Assembly (NCBI RefSeq): GCF_030285665.1
Contig: NZ_CP127295.1
Span: 6,448,001-6,512,000, forward strand
Source of the DNA: Amycolatopsis mongoliensis
GTDB lineage: Bacteria; Actinomycetota; Actinomycetes; Mycobacteriales; Pseudonocardiaceae
DNA length: 64,000 nucleotides
Direction of reading: 5' to 3'
In this document: positions 16,001 through 23,779 of the stretch, one piece after another
Layout of the letters: each line of letters begins with the position of its first letter
Position numbering within the stretch: the stretch's first letter is position 1
The notes under the pieces: model-generated
The model's input: only the letters and a program-made list of their open reading frames with translations
Databases searched by the model: none
What the model was told of the DNA's origin: nothing
Made by a program: the position numbers and the translations under genes

Positions 16001-16422
16001 GCCTGCACGGCCGCCCGTGGACGGACCACGGCACGACCCGGCCGCTCAGGGACGCCGACATCGTCGTCGTGGCGCCCTACAACCTGCAGGCGCGGACGGT
16101 GACCCGGGCCTTGGAAGAGGCGGGGTTCCCGGGGGTCCGGGTGGGCACGGTCGACCGGTTCCAGGGCCAGGAGGCACCGGTGGTGATCACGACGATGACG
16201 TCGTCGTCGGCGATCGACCTGCCCCGCGGGCTCGACTTCCTGCTGTCCCGCAACCGGCTCAACGTGGCCCTGTCGCGGGCGCAGGCGCTGGCGATCCTGG
16301 TGTGCTCGCCCCGGCTCGTCGAGGCCGACATCCGGACGGTGGAGGAGATGCGGCTCGTGGCGGGCATGATCGGCCTGATGACCGGCGCGCGGCCGTGGGC
16401 CGGCCCGACGGCACCGCGCTGA
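13027..16422 (+). CDS. TM0106-type RecB-like nuclease fused to an SF1 (Upf1-like) helicase
   Basis: Protein of 1131 residues. The N-terminal third is a RecB-family nuclease: AVVGDSEFSGCADFLVL and AVVELT carry the metal-binding Asp/Glu positions. Four cysteines, C13 (LLECEHRS) and C198-x2-C201-x5-C207 (CAGCGFAQHC), match the one-plus-three pattern of Fe-S nucleases such as AddB, Cas4 and Dna2. A Rnase H/DEDD-like linker follows (FLDLAGDPHALSGEGLEYLFG). The C-terminal half is an SF1 helicase: Walker A GPPGAGKT near 751-758, Walker B IIDEAGQF near 858, LLLGDPQQLPQ motif III, DRFQGQE motif V, and LLSRNRLNVALSRA motif VI near 1075. It should unwind and cut DNA or RNA. The partner pathway is unknown. 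Confidence 0.88.
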   Translation: MDTPADLADLLECEHRSVLNQALAAGLPGAPRPGPGPDQPEARRGRAAVAALLARFRGEGRTVVEIDVRDPVAAAKATEEAVRSGVPVIHRAVVGDSEFSGCADFLVLDGEGRYEVYGAKPARQAKPAAVVELTACADAVRRAGWPAGPHLHLGLGDGSTRTLRVEDFLPLVNRLRARLRGRAPELPARLWADERPACAGCGFAQHCASAREADRDLSLVAGMRGDQRRKLVAAGLGSIDALAAAAPGDRPRDLSVTAFETLRAQAALQVRQDATGEVAYEIVDPGALAALPAPAPGDVFLDLAGDPHALSGEGLEYLFGALTAEDDRRFTPFWAHSRAEEKRAFEEFVDFAAARVADHPGSHVYHYAPYEVTAIKRLAAVHGTREETVDHLLRSGAVVDLHAVVRKAMRVSQRSYSIRHLEPLFLPGARDGSTKAAMSAVEAYEEYLAFARSGEPERAGEVLRGIGENTEYDCVSALRLFEFLHRVRAEAGVEVPVPEEESAEDALLRAAEEDVAAERRAERAAQLAALVDPLLDGLPDDPGDFTGDERARALLAASVGYHRRETNPAWWEYFRRLAAPLGDLEIDTACAVPVSLEAGEWVPPAGRVRTAKRTLLVACDPDRPHPFTPGDEVRLRYGDTARDAKVVAASAVELTLEESSPPDATTADRPVAVLPGSPVRPSPKDEAVADLARLVVDALPELPRHPGVDLLRRTPPRLRMGAALPEPGEDLVAAVIDAVEELDGSALAVQGPPGAGKTYLAGKLIARLVRAGRTVAVTSTSHKAVENVLSAAKKSAPDLPCAKRAKKTPDPAAPWEQPKSNPALVKWREEHDDGHLVGGTAWTFANAAIREEPFDLLIIDEAGQFALADALAVSMCAKNVLLLGDPQQLPQVVQGTHPAGAEASALGHVIGGADIMPASLGYFLDETRRMHPAVCEPVSNLSYAGRLHAHPSAAGRALDGIAAGLYLAEVDHHGNTTRSAEEAAAVTEIVAGLHGRPWTDHGTTRPLRDADIVVVAPYNLQARTVTRALEEAGFPGVRVGTVDRFQGQEAPVVITTMTSSSAIDLPRGLDFLLSRNRLNVALSRAQALAILVCSPRLVEADIRTVEEMRLVAGMIGLMTGARPWAGPTAPR

Positions 16423-16438
16423 CGGGCCTGCCGCGGCG

Positions 16439-17143
16439 TCAGCCGAGCGGGTCGCCGCCCGGGGACGGGGCGCCGAGCATCCGGGCGGCGAGCTCGGCGT
16501 AGGACTCACCGAGTGCCTCGGGCGAGTCCGCGCCGTCGAGGCGGTACCAGCGCACGAGGTCGATGCCGAGCGACAGGATCGCGCGCACCGCCCGGTCGAC
16601 GTCGGGCACGTCGAAGACGCCTTCCCGGACTCCGCGTTCGACAGCGGCCTGCACCGTCGCGGAAAACTGCTGCCGCAGCCGGAGAACCTCGTCGAAGTGC
16701 GCCGGCTCGAGCGCCGCCAGTTCGTACTGGCAGACCCTCGCCACGGTGTGGTGGCGAGCGTGCCACGACACGTGCCCGGCCACCAGCCGCCGGACGTGGC
16801 GCCGGGGGTCGCCGTCGTCGTGCTGGGCCGCCAGCGCCGCGAGGGCGCGCTCGTGGCCGGTCCGTGCGATGTGGAACAGCACGGCCTCCTTCGAGGCGAA
16901 GTGCACGTACAGCGAACCGGGACTGAGGCCGACGACGGCGGTGATGTCGCGGGTGGTGGTGGCGTGGAAACCCTTGCGGGCGAAGCACTGCACGGCCGAG
17001 GACAGCAGCGCGCGGGCCACCGGGGAGGTGTGTTCTCCCCAGAACTCGCCGGGGACCGTTTCGGGCCCGAGGTTGGTCGTGAGCTCCATCGCGGCCGTCG
17101 ACGGGTACCTTCCGCCGCCGCGACGGCGTTCTTTCGCCGGCAT
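16439..17143 (-). CDS. TetR/AcrR family transcriptional regulator
   Basis: Protein of 234 residues. The helix-turn-helix is in ARALLSSAVQCFARKGFHATTTRDITAVVGLSPGSLYVHFASKEAVLFHI (about residues 43-92), followed by an all-helical ligand domain ending at the Gly/Pro tail. A GGAGGGGAG ribosome binding site sits just before the ATG at 17143. The gene is divergent from the SMP-30 gene. An 18-bp palindrome in the shared 140-bp gap is its likely operator, so it probably represses the adjacent two-gene unit until a ligand binds. Confidence 0.92.
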   Translation of the reverse strand: MPAKERRRGGGRYPSTAAMELTTNLGPETVPGEFWGEHTSPVARALLSSAVQCFARKGFHATTTRDITAVVGLSPGSLYVHFASKEAVLFHIARTGHERALAALAAQHDDGDPRRHVRRLVAGHVSWHARHHTVARVCQYELAALEPAHFDEVLRLRQQFSATVQAAVERGVREGVFDVPDVDRAVRAILSLGIDLVRWYRLDGADSPEALGESYAELAARMLGAPSPGGDPLG

Positions 17144-17185
17144 CGCCGATCTCCCCTCCGCACGGGCCGGGCGCGTCGGTTGGAC

Positions 17186-17214
17186 TTGACACGTCCGGGC
17201 CTCGTGGTCATGGT
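17186..17214 (+). promoter_or_regulatory. Probable promoter of the SMP-30/luciferase-like operon
   Basis: TTGACA at 17186-17191 is a perfect -35. A 17-base spacer leads to CATGGT at 17209-17214, a moderate -10. The predicted start near 17221 falls inside the TetR palindrome at 17214-17231. Confidence 0.55.
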
Positions 17215-17231
17215 AACTGTGCGCTCAGTTA
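17214..17231. promoter_or_regulatory. TetR operator palindrome TAACTG-N6-CAGTTA
   Basis: A perfect 6-bp inverted repeat with a 6-base spacer (TAACTGTGCGCTCAGTTA) covers the predicted transcription start of the rightward operon. Size and position are typical of TetR-family operators. Assignment to the divergent TetR gene is by location. Confidence 0.65.
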
Positions 17232-17283
17232 GCTGGCGCGAAGACCCTGCGGAACTGTCGACGAGGACGTAAGGAGGGTCGCG

Positions 17284-18192
17284 ATGGGACGAGGACAGCC
17301 CGCGACCGGGCAGCCGGCCGTCGTGCTCGAAGGCTTCTCCTACCTCGAGTGCCCGAGGTGGCACGAAGGCCGGCTGTGGGTGTCGGACTTCTACACCGAG
17401 CGGGTCGTGGCGGTCGACAGCCGAGGCGGCACCGAGGTCGTCGCCGAGGTCCCCGGGCAGCCGTCGGGCCTCGGGTTCCTCCCCGACGGGCGCCTGCTCG
17501 TCGTGTCGATGCGCGACCACCGCGTCCTCGTGCGCGAGCGGTCGGGGCGGCTGGCGGAGCACGCCGACCTGTCCGGTGTGGTGTCCGGGGTGCTCAACGA
17601 CATGGTCGTCGACGACCGCGGACGCGCCTGGGTGGGCAACTTCGGGTTCGACCTCATGGGCGGCGCTCCGCTGCGCTACACCACGCTCACCCGCGTCGAC
17701 CCGGACGGGAGCGTCGCCGTCGCCGCCGAGGACCTCGGGTTCCCCAACGGCATGGTGATCCTGCCCGGCGGTGTGCTGGTCGTCGCCGAGACCTTCGCCG
17801 GGCGGCTGACCGCCTTCGACATCGGCGAGGACGGCGAACTGAGCGGGCGGCGCGTGTGGGCGCAGTTCGGGCAGACCCCGCAGACCGACGACGTCGAAGC
17901 AGCGGTGCAGCGCCTCGAAGTGGCCCCCGACGGCATCTGCGCCGACGCCGAAGGCGCGATCTGGGTGGCCGACGCCGTCCACAACCGCGTCATCCGGGTT
18001 CAGGAGGGCGGCCGGATCCTCGACGAGATCGACGCCGGCACCGGAGTCTTCGCCTGCATGCTCGGCGGCGGCGACGGACGGACGCTGTTCCTTTGCGCGG
18101 CACCGTCCTTCGCCGAGCACGAACGCCGTCCGGTCCGGGAGGCCCAGCTTCTCGCGGTCGGAGTCGAGGTCCCGCACGCCGGGCTGCCCTGA
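17284..18192 (+). CDS. SMP-30/gluconolactonase/LRE-type lactonase
   Basis: Six-bladed beta-propeller hydrolase of 302 residues. Characteristic segments are EGFSYLECPRWHEGRLWVSDFY (metal Glu near residue 20), SGVLNDMVVDDRGRAWVGNFG (the conserved N-D at the metal site), LGFPNGMVILPGG, and VAPDGICADAEGAIWVADAVHNRV (metal-binding Asp near the C-terminus). Such enzymes open lactones or related esters with a divalent metal. There is no signal peptide. AAGGAGGG lies 7 bases before the ATG. The gene is first in a pair with the luciferase-like oxidoreductase, under the TetR operator, which suggests one catabolic or detoxification step each. Confidence 0.9.
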   Translation: MGRGQPATGQPAVVLEGFSYLECPRWHEGRLWVSDFYTERVVAVDSRGGTEVVAEVPGQPSGLGFLPDGRLLVVSMRDHRVLVRERSGRLAEHADLSGVVSGVLNDMVVDDRGRAWVGNFGFDLMGGAPLRYTTLTRVDPDGSVAVAAEDLGFPNGMVILPGGVLVVAETFAGRLTAFDIGEDGELSGRRVWAQFGQTPQTDDVEAAVQRLEVAPDGICADAEGAIWVADAVHNRVIRVQEGGRILDEIDAGTGVFACMLGGGDGRTLFLCAAPSFAEHERRPVREAQLLAVGVEVPHAGLP

Positions 18193-18221
18193 GCCGATCG
18201 CCGAGTGGAATGGAGGGCCCC

Positions 18222-19211
18222 ATGGAGGTTTCCTGCGCTTTCCCGACCGCACTGGATTCACCGGACAACATAGTCATGGCCGAAGAACTGGGCTACCGGC
18301 GGGCGTGGGTCTACGACACCCCTCAGCAGAGCCCCGACGTGTGGATGACCCTCGCGCTGGCCGCCGAGCGGACCGAGCGGATCGGGCTCGCCCCCGGCGT
18401 GCTGGTGCCCAGCCTGCGGCACCCGATGGTCAACGCCGCGGCGACCGCCACCCTCGCCGCGCTGGCGCCCGGCCGCGTCGCGGTTTCCTTCGGCACCGGG
18501 TTCACCGGCCGCCGCGCCATGGGGTACCGCGCGATCACCTGGTCCTACATGGAGTCCTACATCCGGGCCTATCGCGGTCTCCTGCAGGGCCGGGTCGTCG
18601 AATGGGAAGGGGCGCAGATGCAGATGCTGCACCCCGGCGGGCACGCTCCCACTCGGCCGGTCGACGTCCCGATCCTGATCGGGGCGCTGGGGCCGAAGGG
18701 GCACCGGGTGGCCAAGGAACTCGGCGACGGGCTGTACGTCACGTTGCAGCTGCCCGAATTCGCGAGCGAGTACTCGTGGGTGCCCTACCTCGTGTGGGGC
18801 ACGGTGTTCGACGAGGGAGAGCGCACCGACACCGAGCACGCACGCCAGGCCGCCGGGCCCGGCTGGGCGCTGGCTTACCACGGCGCGTACGAGTTCGGCG
18901 GCGCGTCCGCCGTGCGCGCACTCCCGGGCGGCCCGGAGTGGTTGGACGTGGTGGAGCGGACACCGCCGGAGCGGCGGCACCTCGCGGTCCACTCCGGACA
19001 CTGCGTGGAGCTGGGGGAGGCCGACCAGGCGGCGTGGAAAGCCGGCGGCCACACGATGGTGCCGGACGTGACGATGAGCGGGACGCCCGCCCGGATCCGG
19101 CAGCGGCTGGCCGAGGCCGCCGCCCGGGGAGTCACCGAGATCGTGTTCCAGCCCTGCGGGCCCGACATCCGGGCCGAGCTCGAGAGGTTCCTCGACGCCG
19201 CGACCACCTGA
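18222..19211 (+). CDS. LLM-class F420-dependent oxidoreductase
   Basis: Luciferase-like TIM-barrel oxidoreductase of 329 residues: MAEELGYRRAWVYDTPQQSPDVWMTLALAAERTERIGLAPGVLVPSLRHP near the start, VAVSFGTGFTGRRAMG, and ILIGALGPKGHRVAKELGDGLYVT. The C-terminal GTPARIRQRLAEAAARGVTEIVFQPCGPD is typical of F420 enzymes. The ATG at 18222 has GGAGGG upstream; an in-frame ATG at 18210 is possible. It lies 29 nt after the lactonase gene. Substrate is unknown; hydride transfer with F420 (or FMN) is a family inference. Confidence 0.88.
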   Translation: MEVSCAFPTALDSPDNIVMAEELGYRRAWVYDTPQQSPDVWMTLALAAERTERIGLAPGVLVPSLRHPMVNAAATATLAALAPGRVAVSFGTGFTGRRAMGYRAITWSYMESYIRAYRGLLQGRVVEWEGAQMQMLHPGGHAPTRPVDVPILIGALGPKGHRVAKELGDGLYVTLQLPEFASEYSWVPYLVWGTVFDEGERTDTEHARQAAGPGWALAYHGAYEFGGASAVRALPGGPEWLDVVERTPPERRHLAVHSGHCVELGEADQAAWKAGGHTMVPDVTMSGTPARIRQRLAEAAARGVTEIVFQPCGPDIRAELERFLDAATT

Positions 19212-19238
19212 CGCGGCCCGGGCGGGACTCGCGTCCGG

Positions 19239-20447
19239 TCAGCTCCGGGCGCCGGTTCCCCGGACGGGCCGGACGATCCTGACCACCACGGCGAGCGCCA
19301 GCGCCGCGCCGCCGACGGCGAGCAACGCGGGGGAAAGCCCGCCGGCCGCCCCGGTCAGGGCGAGCACGAGCAGCGGGCCGGCGAACTGGCCGATGAACAG
19401 GGCCGAGGTCCAGATCCCGGTGCCGCGGCCGCGCTGGGCGAAGGTCAGCTCGCCCAGCGCCCAGGTGAGCAGGGCGGGCAGCATCAGCCCGTTGCCGAGG
19501 CCGGTCACGACCGCGCCGAGCACCACCACGGGCACCGAGGGAGCCAGGGCGAGGCCGAGGATGCCGAGTCCGCACAGGACGAACGCCGCCGGGATCGTGC
19601 CGGCCGGGCCCAGCCGGCTGACGCGGGGGAACAGGGCGGCCGCGACGGCGGTCGCCAGCGAACCGACGGCACTGACCAGCCCGATCGTGGCGGTCGAGGT
19701 GACGCCGATGCCGTCGAGCACATAGGACAGTTCGACGATGAGAACGTAGAAGACGAGCCCGCCGGCGAGGGTGACGGCGACCGGGACCAGCAGCCCCCGC
19801 CACGGCAGCGGCGGGAGCTTCTCCCGGGTCCGCTGCGGGGGCTGCCAGACCACCCGGGCCGCGGCGAACGCGAGCGGCAGGCTGACCGCGTAGAGCCAGA
19901 ACGGCGTGCGCCAGCCCCACGAGCCGAGCAGGCCGCCGACGGCGAAGAAGACGGTTGCGGCGACGGTGGTGCAGACGGTCTGCAGGCCGAAGTACCGCTC
20001 CCGCCGCGGCCCCTGGAAGTAGTCGGCGAGCAGGGTCGTGCAGCAGGTCATGATCGCGGCCTCGGTGAGGCCGACGAGGACCCGGCCGGCGACGATCAGC
20101 GGCAGGGACGACAGCCACAGCGGTGCGGTGCCGACGAACGCGTACACCACGAGTGCGCCCACCAGCAGCCGTTTGCGGCCGAGCCGGTCGACGATGCGGC
20201 CGGTGATCGACGCGGTCAGCCCGATGACCAGGGCCGGCACGGTCAGCACCGTCGGGGTGAGGGTGGCGACGCCCGGCGTCCCGGCGAAGGCGTCCTGGAT
20301 GCGGGGCAGCACCGGCGCGAGCAGCACGGCGCCGAGCACGGACAGGCAGCTGGCGAGGAGCAGCACGGCGGCCTGGGCGGGCCCCGCCGGCCGCCCCGTC
20401 GCGGGGTCGGCGGCGAGCGGGGGAGCGGAGACGGACTGATCGGACAC
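19239..20447 (-). CDS. MFS transporter (drug/solute exporter type)
   Basis: About 402 residues with twelve hydrophobic segments from AAVLLLASCLSVLGAVLLAPVLPRI to LLVALAVVVRIVRP-type sequence at the end. Motif A is seen in ITGRIVDRLGRKRLLV between segments 2 and 3. The GTG at 20447 gives a normal short hydrophilic lead (VSDQSVSAPPLAAD). An ATG at 20555 overlapping the LysR gene end would add 36 odd residues but allow coupling. It lies just downstream of the LysR gene on the same strand, so both may be co-transcribed. Export of a small molecule is likely; the substrate is unknown. Confidence 0.88.
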   Translation of the reverse strand: MSDQSVSAPPLAADPATGRPAGPAQAAVLLLASCLSVLGAVLLAPVLPRIQDAFAGTPGVATLTPTVLTVPALVIGLTASITGRIVDRLGRKRLLVGALVVYAFVGTAPLWLSSLPLIVAGRVLVGLTEAAIMTCCTTLLADYFQGPRRERYFGLQTVCTTVAATVFFAVGGLLGSWGWRTPFWLYAVSLPLAFAAARVVWQPPQRTREKLPPLPWRGLLVPVAVTLAGGLVFYVLIVELSYVLDGIGVTSTATIGLVSAVGSLATAVAAALFPRVSRLGPAGTIPAAFVLCGLGILGLALAPSVPVVVLGAVVTGLGNGLMLPALLTWALGELTFAQRGRGTGIWTSALFIGQFAGPLLVLALTGAAGGLSPALLAVGGAALALAVVVRIVRPVRGTGARS

Positions 20448-20532
20448 GGGCAGCTCCGGGAAGGCACCGAGCCGGTCCTCGGCGACCGGCGTGTGCGTCG
20501 AAGTGTCGGCGCCGCACGCCGGTGAGCGGAAA

Positions 20533-21477
20533 TCACTTCTGCCGAAGCGGCTCATCCACGCCGTCGATGCCGGTCACGGCGGCCGCCGCGCGCAGGACGA
20601 CGTCCCGCAGGTAGCGGTGCTCGGGGTCGTCCTCGTACATCGGGTGCCACCACATCGCCTCGACGAGCGGGGCGGCCTCGAACGGGCACGGCAGGGCCCG
20701 CACCCCGAGTTCGGCGGGAACCCGATCGGCCATCCGCCGCTGGAGCAGCGCCACGCGGTTCGTGCCGGCGACGAGCCCGGGCACCGTCAGGAACGTCTCC
20801 GTGACCACCTGCACGTGCGGCTCGATCCCGAGCATCCGCATCTGCCGCGCGGCCGGCGTGGACGCGGTGGGCCCGTGGTAGGTCACCACCCACGGCATCG
20901 TCTCCAGCTGACCGACCGTCAGCGACTCCCCGACGGCCGTGTTGCCCGCCGCGACCAGGCACACCCACTCGTCCCGGTAGAGGTCCTGGTGTGGCAGGTC
21001 GTCGACGAACCCGTGCGGGATCACCAGCAGGTCGGTGTGGACGAGCTCGTGGACGGCCGCGTCGACCATCTTCGGCGTGTTCGCGGGGAACCGCAGCCGG
21101 GTGCCCGGCGCCTCCTCGGCGAGCCGGGCCGCGATGCCGGGGCCGAGGACGGCCACGCCGTAGTCGCTCATCAGCATCGAGAACTCCCGCGTGGACGACG
21201 CGGGGTCGAAGTCGGGTTCCGCCGCGAAGACCCGTTCGGCGCCGGACAGTGCGACCCGCACGCGTTCCTTGAGCTGCACGGCCAGCGGCGTGAGCCGGTA
21301 CTGGTTCCCCGCCCTGGCGAGCAGGTCGTCGTGGAAGTGCCGGCGCAACCGCCCGAGCTGCGCCGAAACCGCGGGCTGGCTGAGCCCCATCCGCTCGGCC
21401 GCGCGCGTCACGCTGCGCTCCTGCAGCAGGGCGTCCAGCGCCACCAGCAGGTTCAGGTCGAGCCGTGCGAGGTTCAC
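20533..21477 (-). CDS. LysR family transcriptional regulator (NodD-like)
   Basis: Protein of 314 residues. The N-terminal helix-turn-helix reads LARLDLNLLVALDALLQERSVTRAAERMGLSQPAVSAQLGRLRRHFHDDLL, the NodD/LinR-like form with 'LDLNLL' and 'F.D.LL'. The GTG at 21477 gives VNLARLDLNLL, the usual family start; a TTG at 21495 would add six residues. An ATC-N9-GAT element, the classic NodD-type half-site spacing, lies 14 bases upstream. The gene is divergent from the nitronate monooxygenase gene and co-directional with the MFS gene. Confidence 0.9.
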   Translation of the reverse strand: MNLARLDLNLLVALDALLQERSVTRAAERMGLSQPAVSAQLGRLRRHFHDDLLARAGNQYRLTPLAVQLKERVRVALSGAERVFAAEPDFDPASSTREFSMLMSDYGVAVLGPGIAARLAEEAPGTRLRFPANTPKMVDAAVHELVHTDLLVIPHGFVDDLPHQDLYRDEWVCLVAAGNTAVGESLTVGQLETMPWVVTYHGPTASTPAARQMRMLGIEPHVQVVTETFLTVPGLVAGTNRVALLQRRMADRVPAELGVRALPCPFEAAPLVEAMWWHPMYEDDPEHRYLRDVVLRAAAAVTGIDGVDEPLRQK

Positions 21478-21490
21478 AGCCGACCACGGT

Positions 21491-21505
21491 ATCAACGCGG
21501 CTGAT
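21491..21505. promoter_or_regulatory. NodD-type LysR box (ATCA-N7-TGAT)
   Basis: ATCAACGCGGCTGAT is a 4-bp inverted repeat with a 7-base spacer and fits the ATC-N9-GAT LysR/NodD consensus. It lies in the gap between the LysR gene and the divergent oxygenase gene, 14 bases from the regulator's GTG. Control of both directions is inferred. Confidence 0.5.
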
Positions 21506-21695
21506 GATCAGCAGTGCCGTTTTCGCCTTCCTCGATACCGATCTCGAGAGCGCGACGGAGGTCCCGGTGTCCGGTGTCGTTCGGCCCTGCCGGGGACAGG
21601 ACGGGTTCGTCACGGTGAGAACCGGGCGACCAGGACGGGCAGCGTTCAGGGCTGTCCACGGTCACCTTCACGGCTGTCAGGTGAGGAGACCGAAC

Positions 21696-23141
21696 GTGAG
21701 TACCGACGATTCCGGCACGCCTCGGATCATCCAGGGCGGCATGGGGGTGGCGATCTCGTCCTGGCCGCTGGCCAGGGCGGTGTCCCGGACCGGCCAGCTG
21801 GGGGTCGTGTCGGGCACGGCTCTCGAGATCGTGTGCGCGCGCCGGCTGCAGCAAGGCGATCCCGGCGGCCACGTCCGCCGTGCGCTGGAGCGGTTCCCGC
21901 TGCCGGGAGCCGCCGAGCGGATCCTGCGCACCTTCTACGTGCCGGCCGGCAAGGCCCCGGCGGCCGGGTACCGCCCGGTGCCGCGGTTCACCCTGAACCC
22001 GGCGAACGCGCTGCGGGAGCTGACCGTCGCGGCGAACTTCGTCGAGGTGTTCCTGGCCAAGGAGAACCACGACGGGCTGATCGGGATCAACTACCTGCGC
22101 AAGATCGAACTGCCGATCCCGTTCGCCTGCTACGGCGCGATGCTCGCGGGGGTCGACCACGTGCTGATGGGGGCCGGCAACCCCGCCGACCTGCCCCTGA
22201 TCCTGAGCCGCCTGGCCCGCCACGAGCCGGTCTCGCTGCCGGTCCGGGTCCAGGGCGCCACCTCGGCCGACGGTGACTTCGCCGTCCACTTCGACCCGCG
22301 TGACCTGGCCATCGAAGACCGGCCGGAACTGCGCCGGCCCCGCTTCGACGCGATCGTGGCCTCGGTCGACCTCGCCACCGGGCTGGCCGGCGATCCCGCC
22401 ACCCGGCCGGACGGATTCGTGGTCGAGGGCTACACCGCCGGCGGTCACAACGCGCCGCCCCGCGGACCACGTCGACTCGACGAGTTGGGGCAACCGCGCT
22501 ACGACGACCGGGACGTCGTGGAGCCGCGGGAGATGGCCGGCATCGGCCTGCCGTTCTGGATGGCGGGTTCGTACGGCACTCCGGCCGGCCTCGCCCGTGC
22601 GGTGGCCGGCGGCGCGGCCGGTGTGCAGGTCGGCACCGCGTTCGCCCTGTGCCGTGAGTCGGGCATGGACGACGACTACAAGTACCGCCTGCTCGAGCAG
22701 GCGGCCCGGGGACAGGTCGACGTCCGCACCGACGGCCGCGATTCACCGACCGGTTTCCCGTTCAAGGTCGCGCAGTTGGCGGGCACCCTCTCCGACGAGC
22801 AGGTCTATGCCGACCGGCAGCGTGTCTGCGATCTCGGCGTGCTGCGTTCCGCCTACCGCAAGCCCGACGGCACGATCGGCTACCGGTGCCCGTCCGAACC
22901 GACGGCGGTCTACGAACGCCACGGCGGACGACTGGCGAACACCGTCGGCCGGCGCTGCCTGTGCAACGCGCTGCTGGCCACCGCCGGCTTCGCCCAGCAA
23001 CGTCCCGGTGGCTACCGCGAGCCCGCGATCGTCACGACGGGCGTCGACTACACGGCGGTTCGAGACCTCCTCGCCCGCGTGCCCGCCGGCGAACGCACCT
23101 ACACCGCCCAGGACGTCGTCACCTACCTGCTCGGCGACTGA
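21696..23141 (+). CDS. Nitronate monooxygenase-type FMN enzyme
   Basis: Protein of 481 residues, longer than the common 320-370. The N-terminal RIIQGGMGVAISSWPLARAVSRTGQLGVVSGTAL is the classic FMN-binding start of nitronate monooxygenases (2-nitropropane dioxygenases). VVEGYTAGGHNAPPRG carries the GGH active-site motif. PFWMAGSYGTPAGLARAVAGGAAGVQVGTAFALCRESG is the phosphate-binding end. The roughly 110 C-terminal residues (VLRSAYRKPDGTIGYRCP, GRRCLCNALLATAGFAQQ) resemble the extension of PfaD-like trans-acting family members. A GAGGAG site precedes the GTG at 21696; the longer frame from 21465 is intergenic. It should oxidise a nitro- or nitronate-type substrate or act as an FMN reductase. 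Confidence 0.85.
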   Translation: MSTDDSGTPRIIQGGMGVAISSWPLARAVSRTGQLGVVSGTALEIVCARRLQQGDPGGHVRRALERFPLPGAAERILRTFYVPAGKAPAAGYRPVPRFTLNPANALRELTVAANFVEVFLAKENHDGLIGINYLRKIELPIPFACYGAMLAGVDHVLMGAGNPADLPLILSRLARHEPVSLPVRVQGATSADGDFAVHFDPRDLAIEDRPELRRPRFDAIVASVDLATGLAGDPATRPDGFVVEGYTAGGHNAPPRGPRRLDELGQPRYDDRDVVEPREMAGIGLPFWMAGSYGTPAGLARAVAGGAAGVQVGTAFALCRESGMDDDYKYRLLEQAARGQVDVRTDGRDSPTGFPFKVAQLAGTLSDEQVYADRQRVCDLGVLRSAYRKPDGTIGYRCPSEPTAVYERHGGRLANTVGRRCLCNALLATAGFAQQRPGGYREPAIVTTGVDYTAVRDLLARVPAGERTYTAQDVVTYLLGD

Positions 23142-23245
23142 GCGCGCGGCTCATGCGGTGATCGGGGCCGCGCCCGGCCCGACCACCGTCAGCCGAACGC
23201 GACCCCGAGTCAGTGTCCACAGTGGCCGTCCGATGAGGACAGCGC

Positions 23246-23779
23246 TCAGTCGGTGATGTACCACTTGCCGTCGCGGAGTTCCAGGACGGCGTCGCCCAGG
23301 TCGCTTTCGGTGAACTTGACGGCGGCCCGGACCGCCTTGGCGGGGATCTCGACCTTCGTCGGGCCCTCGGTGACGCGACCCCGGTCCACGGTCGCGCTCA
23401 GCAGTGCTTTCCGCTCCCCGGCGGAGAACATCCGGAACGAGATCGGGAGTGTCTTCTCGCACGGCCCGAAGCCTTCGTCTTCCGCCTTCTTGGCGGCGGG
23501 CGCGGCGATCTCGCAGGCCGTCGTGACGTCTTCTTCGCCCACCGCGTGCAGATAGGTCTCGTACCGTTCGACCGCCCCGGCGGCCTGCTTCACCGGGGTG
23601 GACCGGGGCGTGGCCGGGGGTTGCTCTGTCGTCGTGGGGGACGGCGACGGCGCGGCGGAGGTCGGTGCCGCGGCGGTGCTCGACGACGCCGGTGCCGCCG
23701 CGTCGCTTCCCCCACCCGAACAGCCGGCGATCAGCAGGACCGCGCCCGTGGCCAGGAACGGTAGTGCGCGAGCGGACAT
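23246..23779 (-). CDS. Secreted lipoprotein of unknown function
   Basis: A lipoprotein signal (MSARALPFLATGAVLLIAGC) places the lipobox LIAGC at residues 16-20, so the mature protein is anchored by its Cys. A Ser/Thr/Pro/Ala-rich linker of about 45 residues follows, and then a small domain of about 110 residues: YETYLHAVGEEDVTTACEIAAPAAKKAEDEGFGPCEKTLP, ending VLELRDGKWYITD. It contains two cysteines (about C103 and C122) that could pair. The helix plus 'GKWYITD' ending resembles NTF2-like/DUF4878-type extracellular domains, but I cannot assign a family firmly. Confidence 0.75.
   Translation of the reverse strand: MSARALPFLATGAVLLIAGCSGGGSDAAAPASSSTAAAPTSAAPSPSPTTTEQPPATPRSTPVKQAAGAVERYETYLHAVGEEDVTTACEIAAPAAKKAEDEGFGPCEKTLPISFRMFSAGERKALLSATVDRGRVTEGPTKVEIPAKAVRAAVKFTESDLGDAVLELRDGKWYITD

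Noticed and set aside
11320..18261. Very long minus-strand open frame (2313 codons)
   Set aside because: It is an artefact of high GC. Only the segment 11320-12912 is protein-like; the rest is the complement of the helicase, TetR and lactonase genes.
20448..20555. N-terminal extension of the MFS gene overlapping the LysR gene
   Set aside because: Possible coupling was considered, but the extra 36 residues are not transporter-like and the GTG at 20447 gives a normal start.
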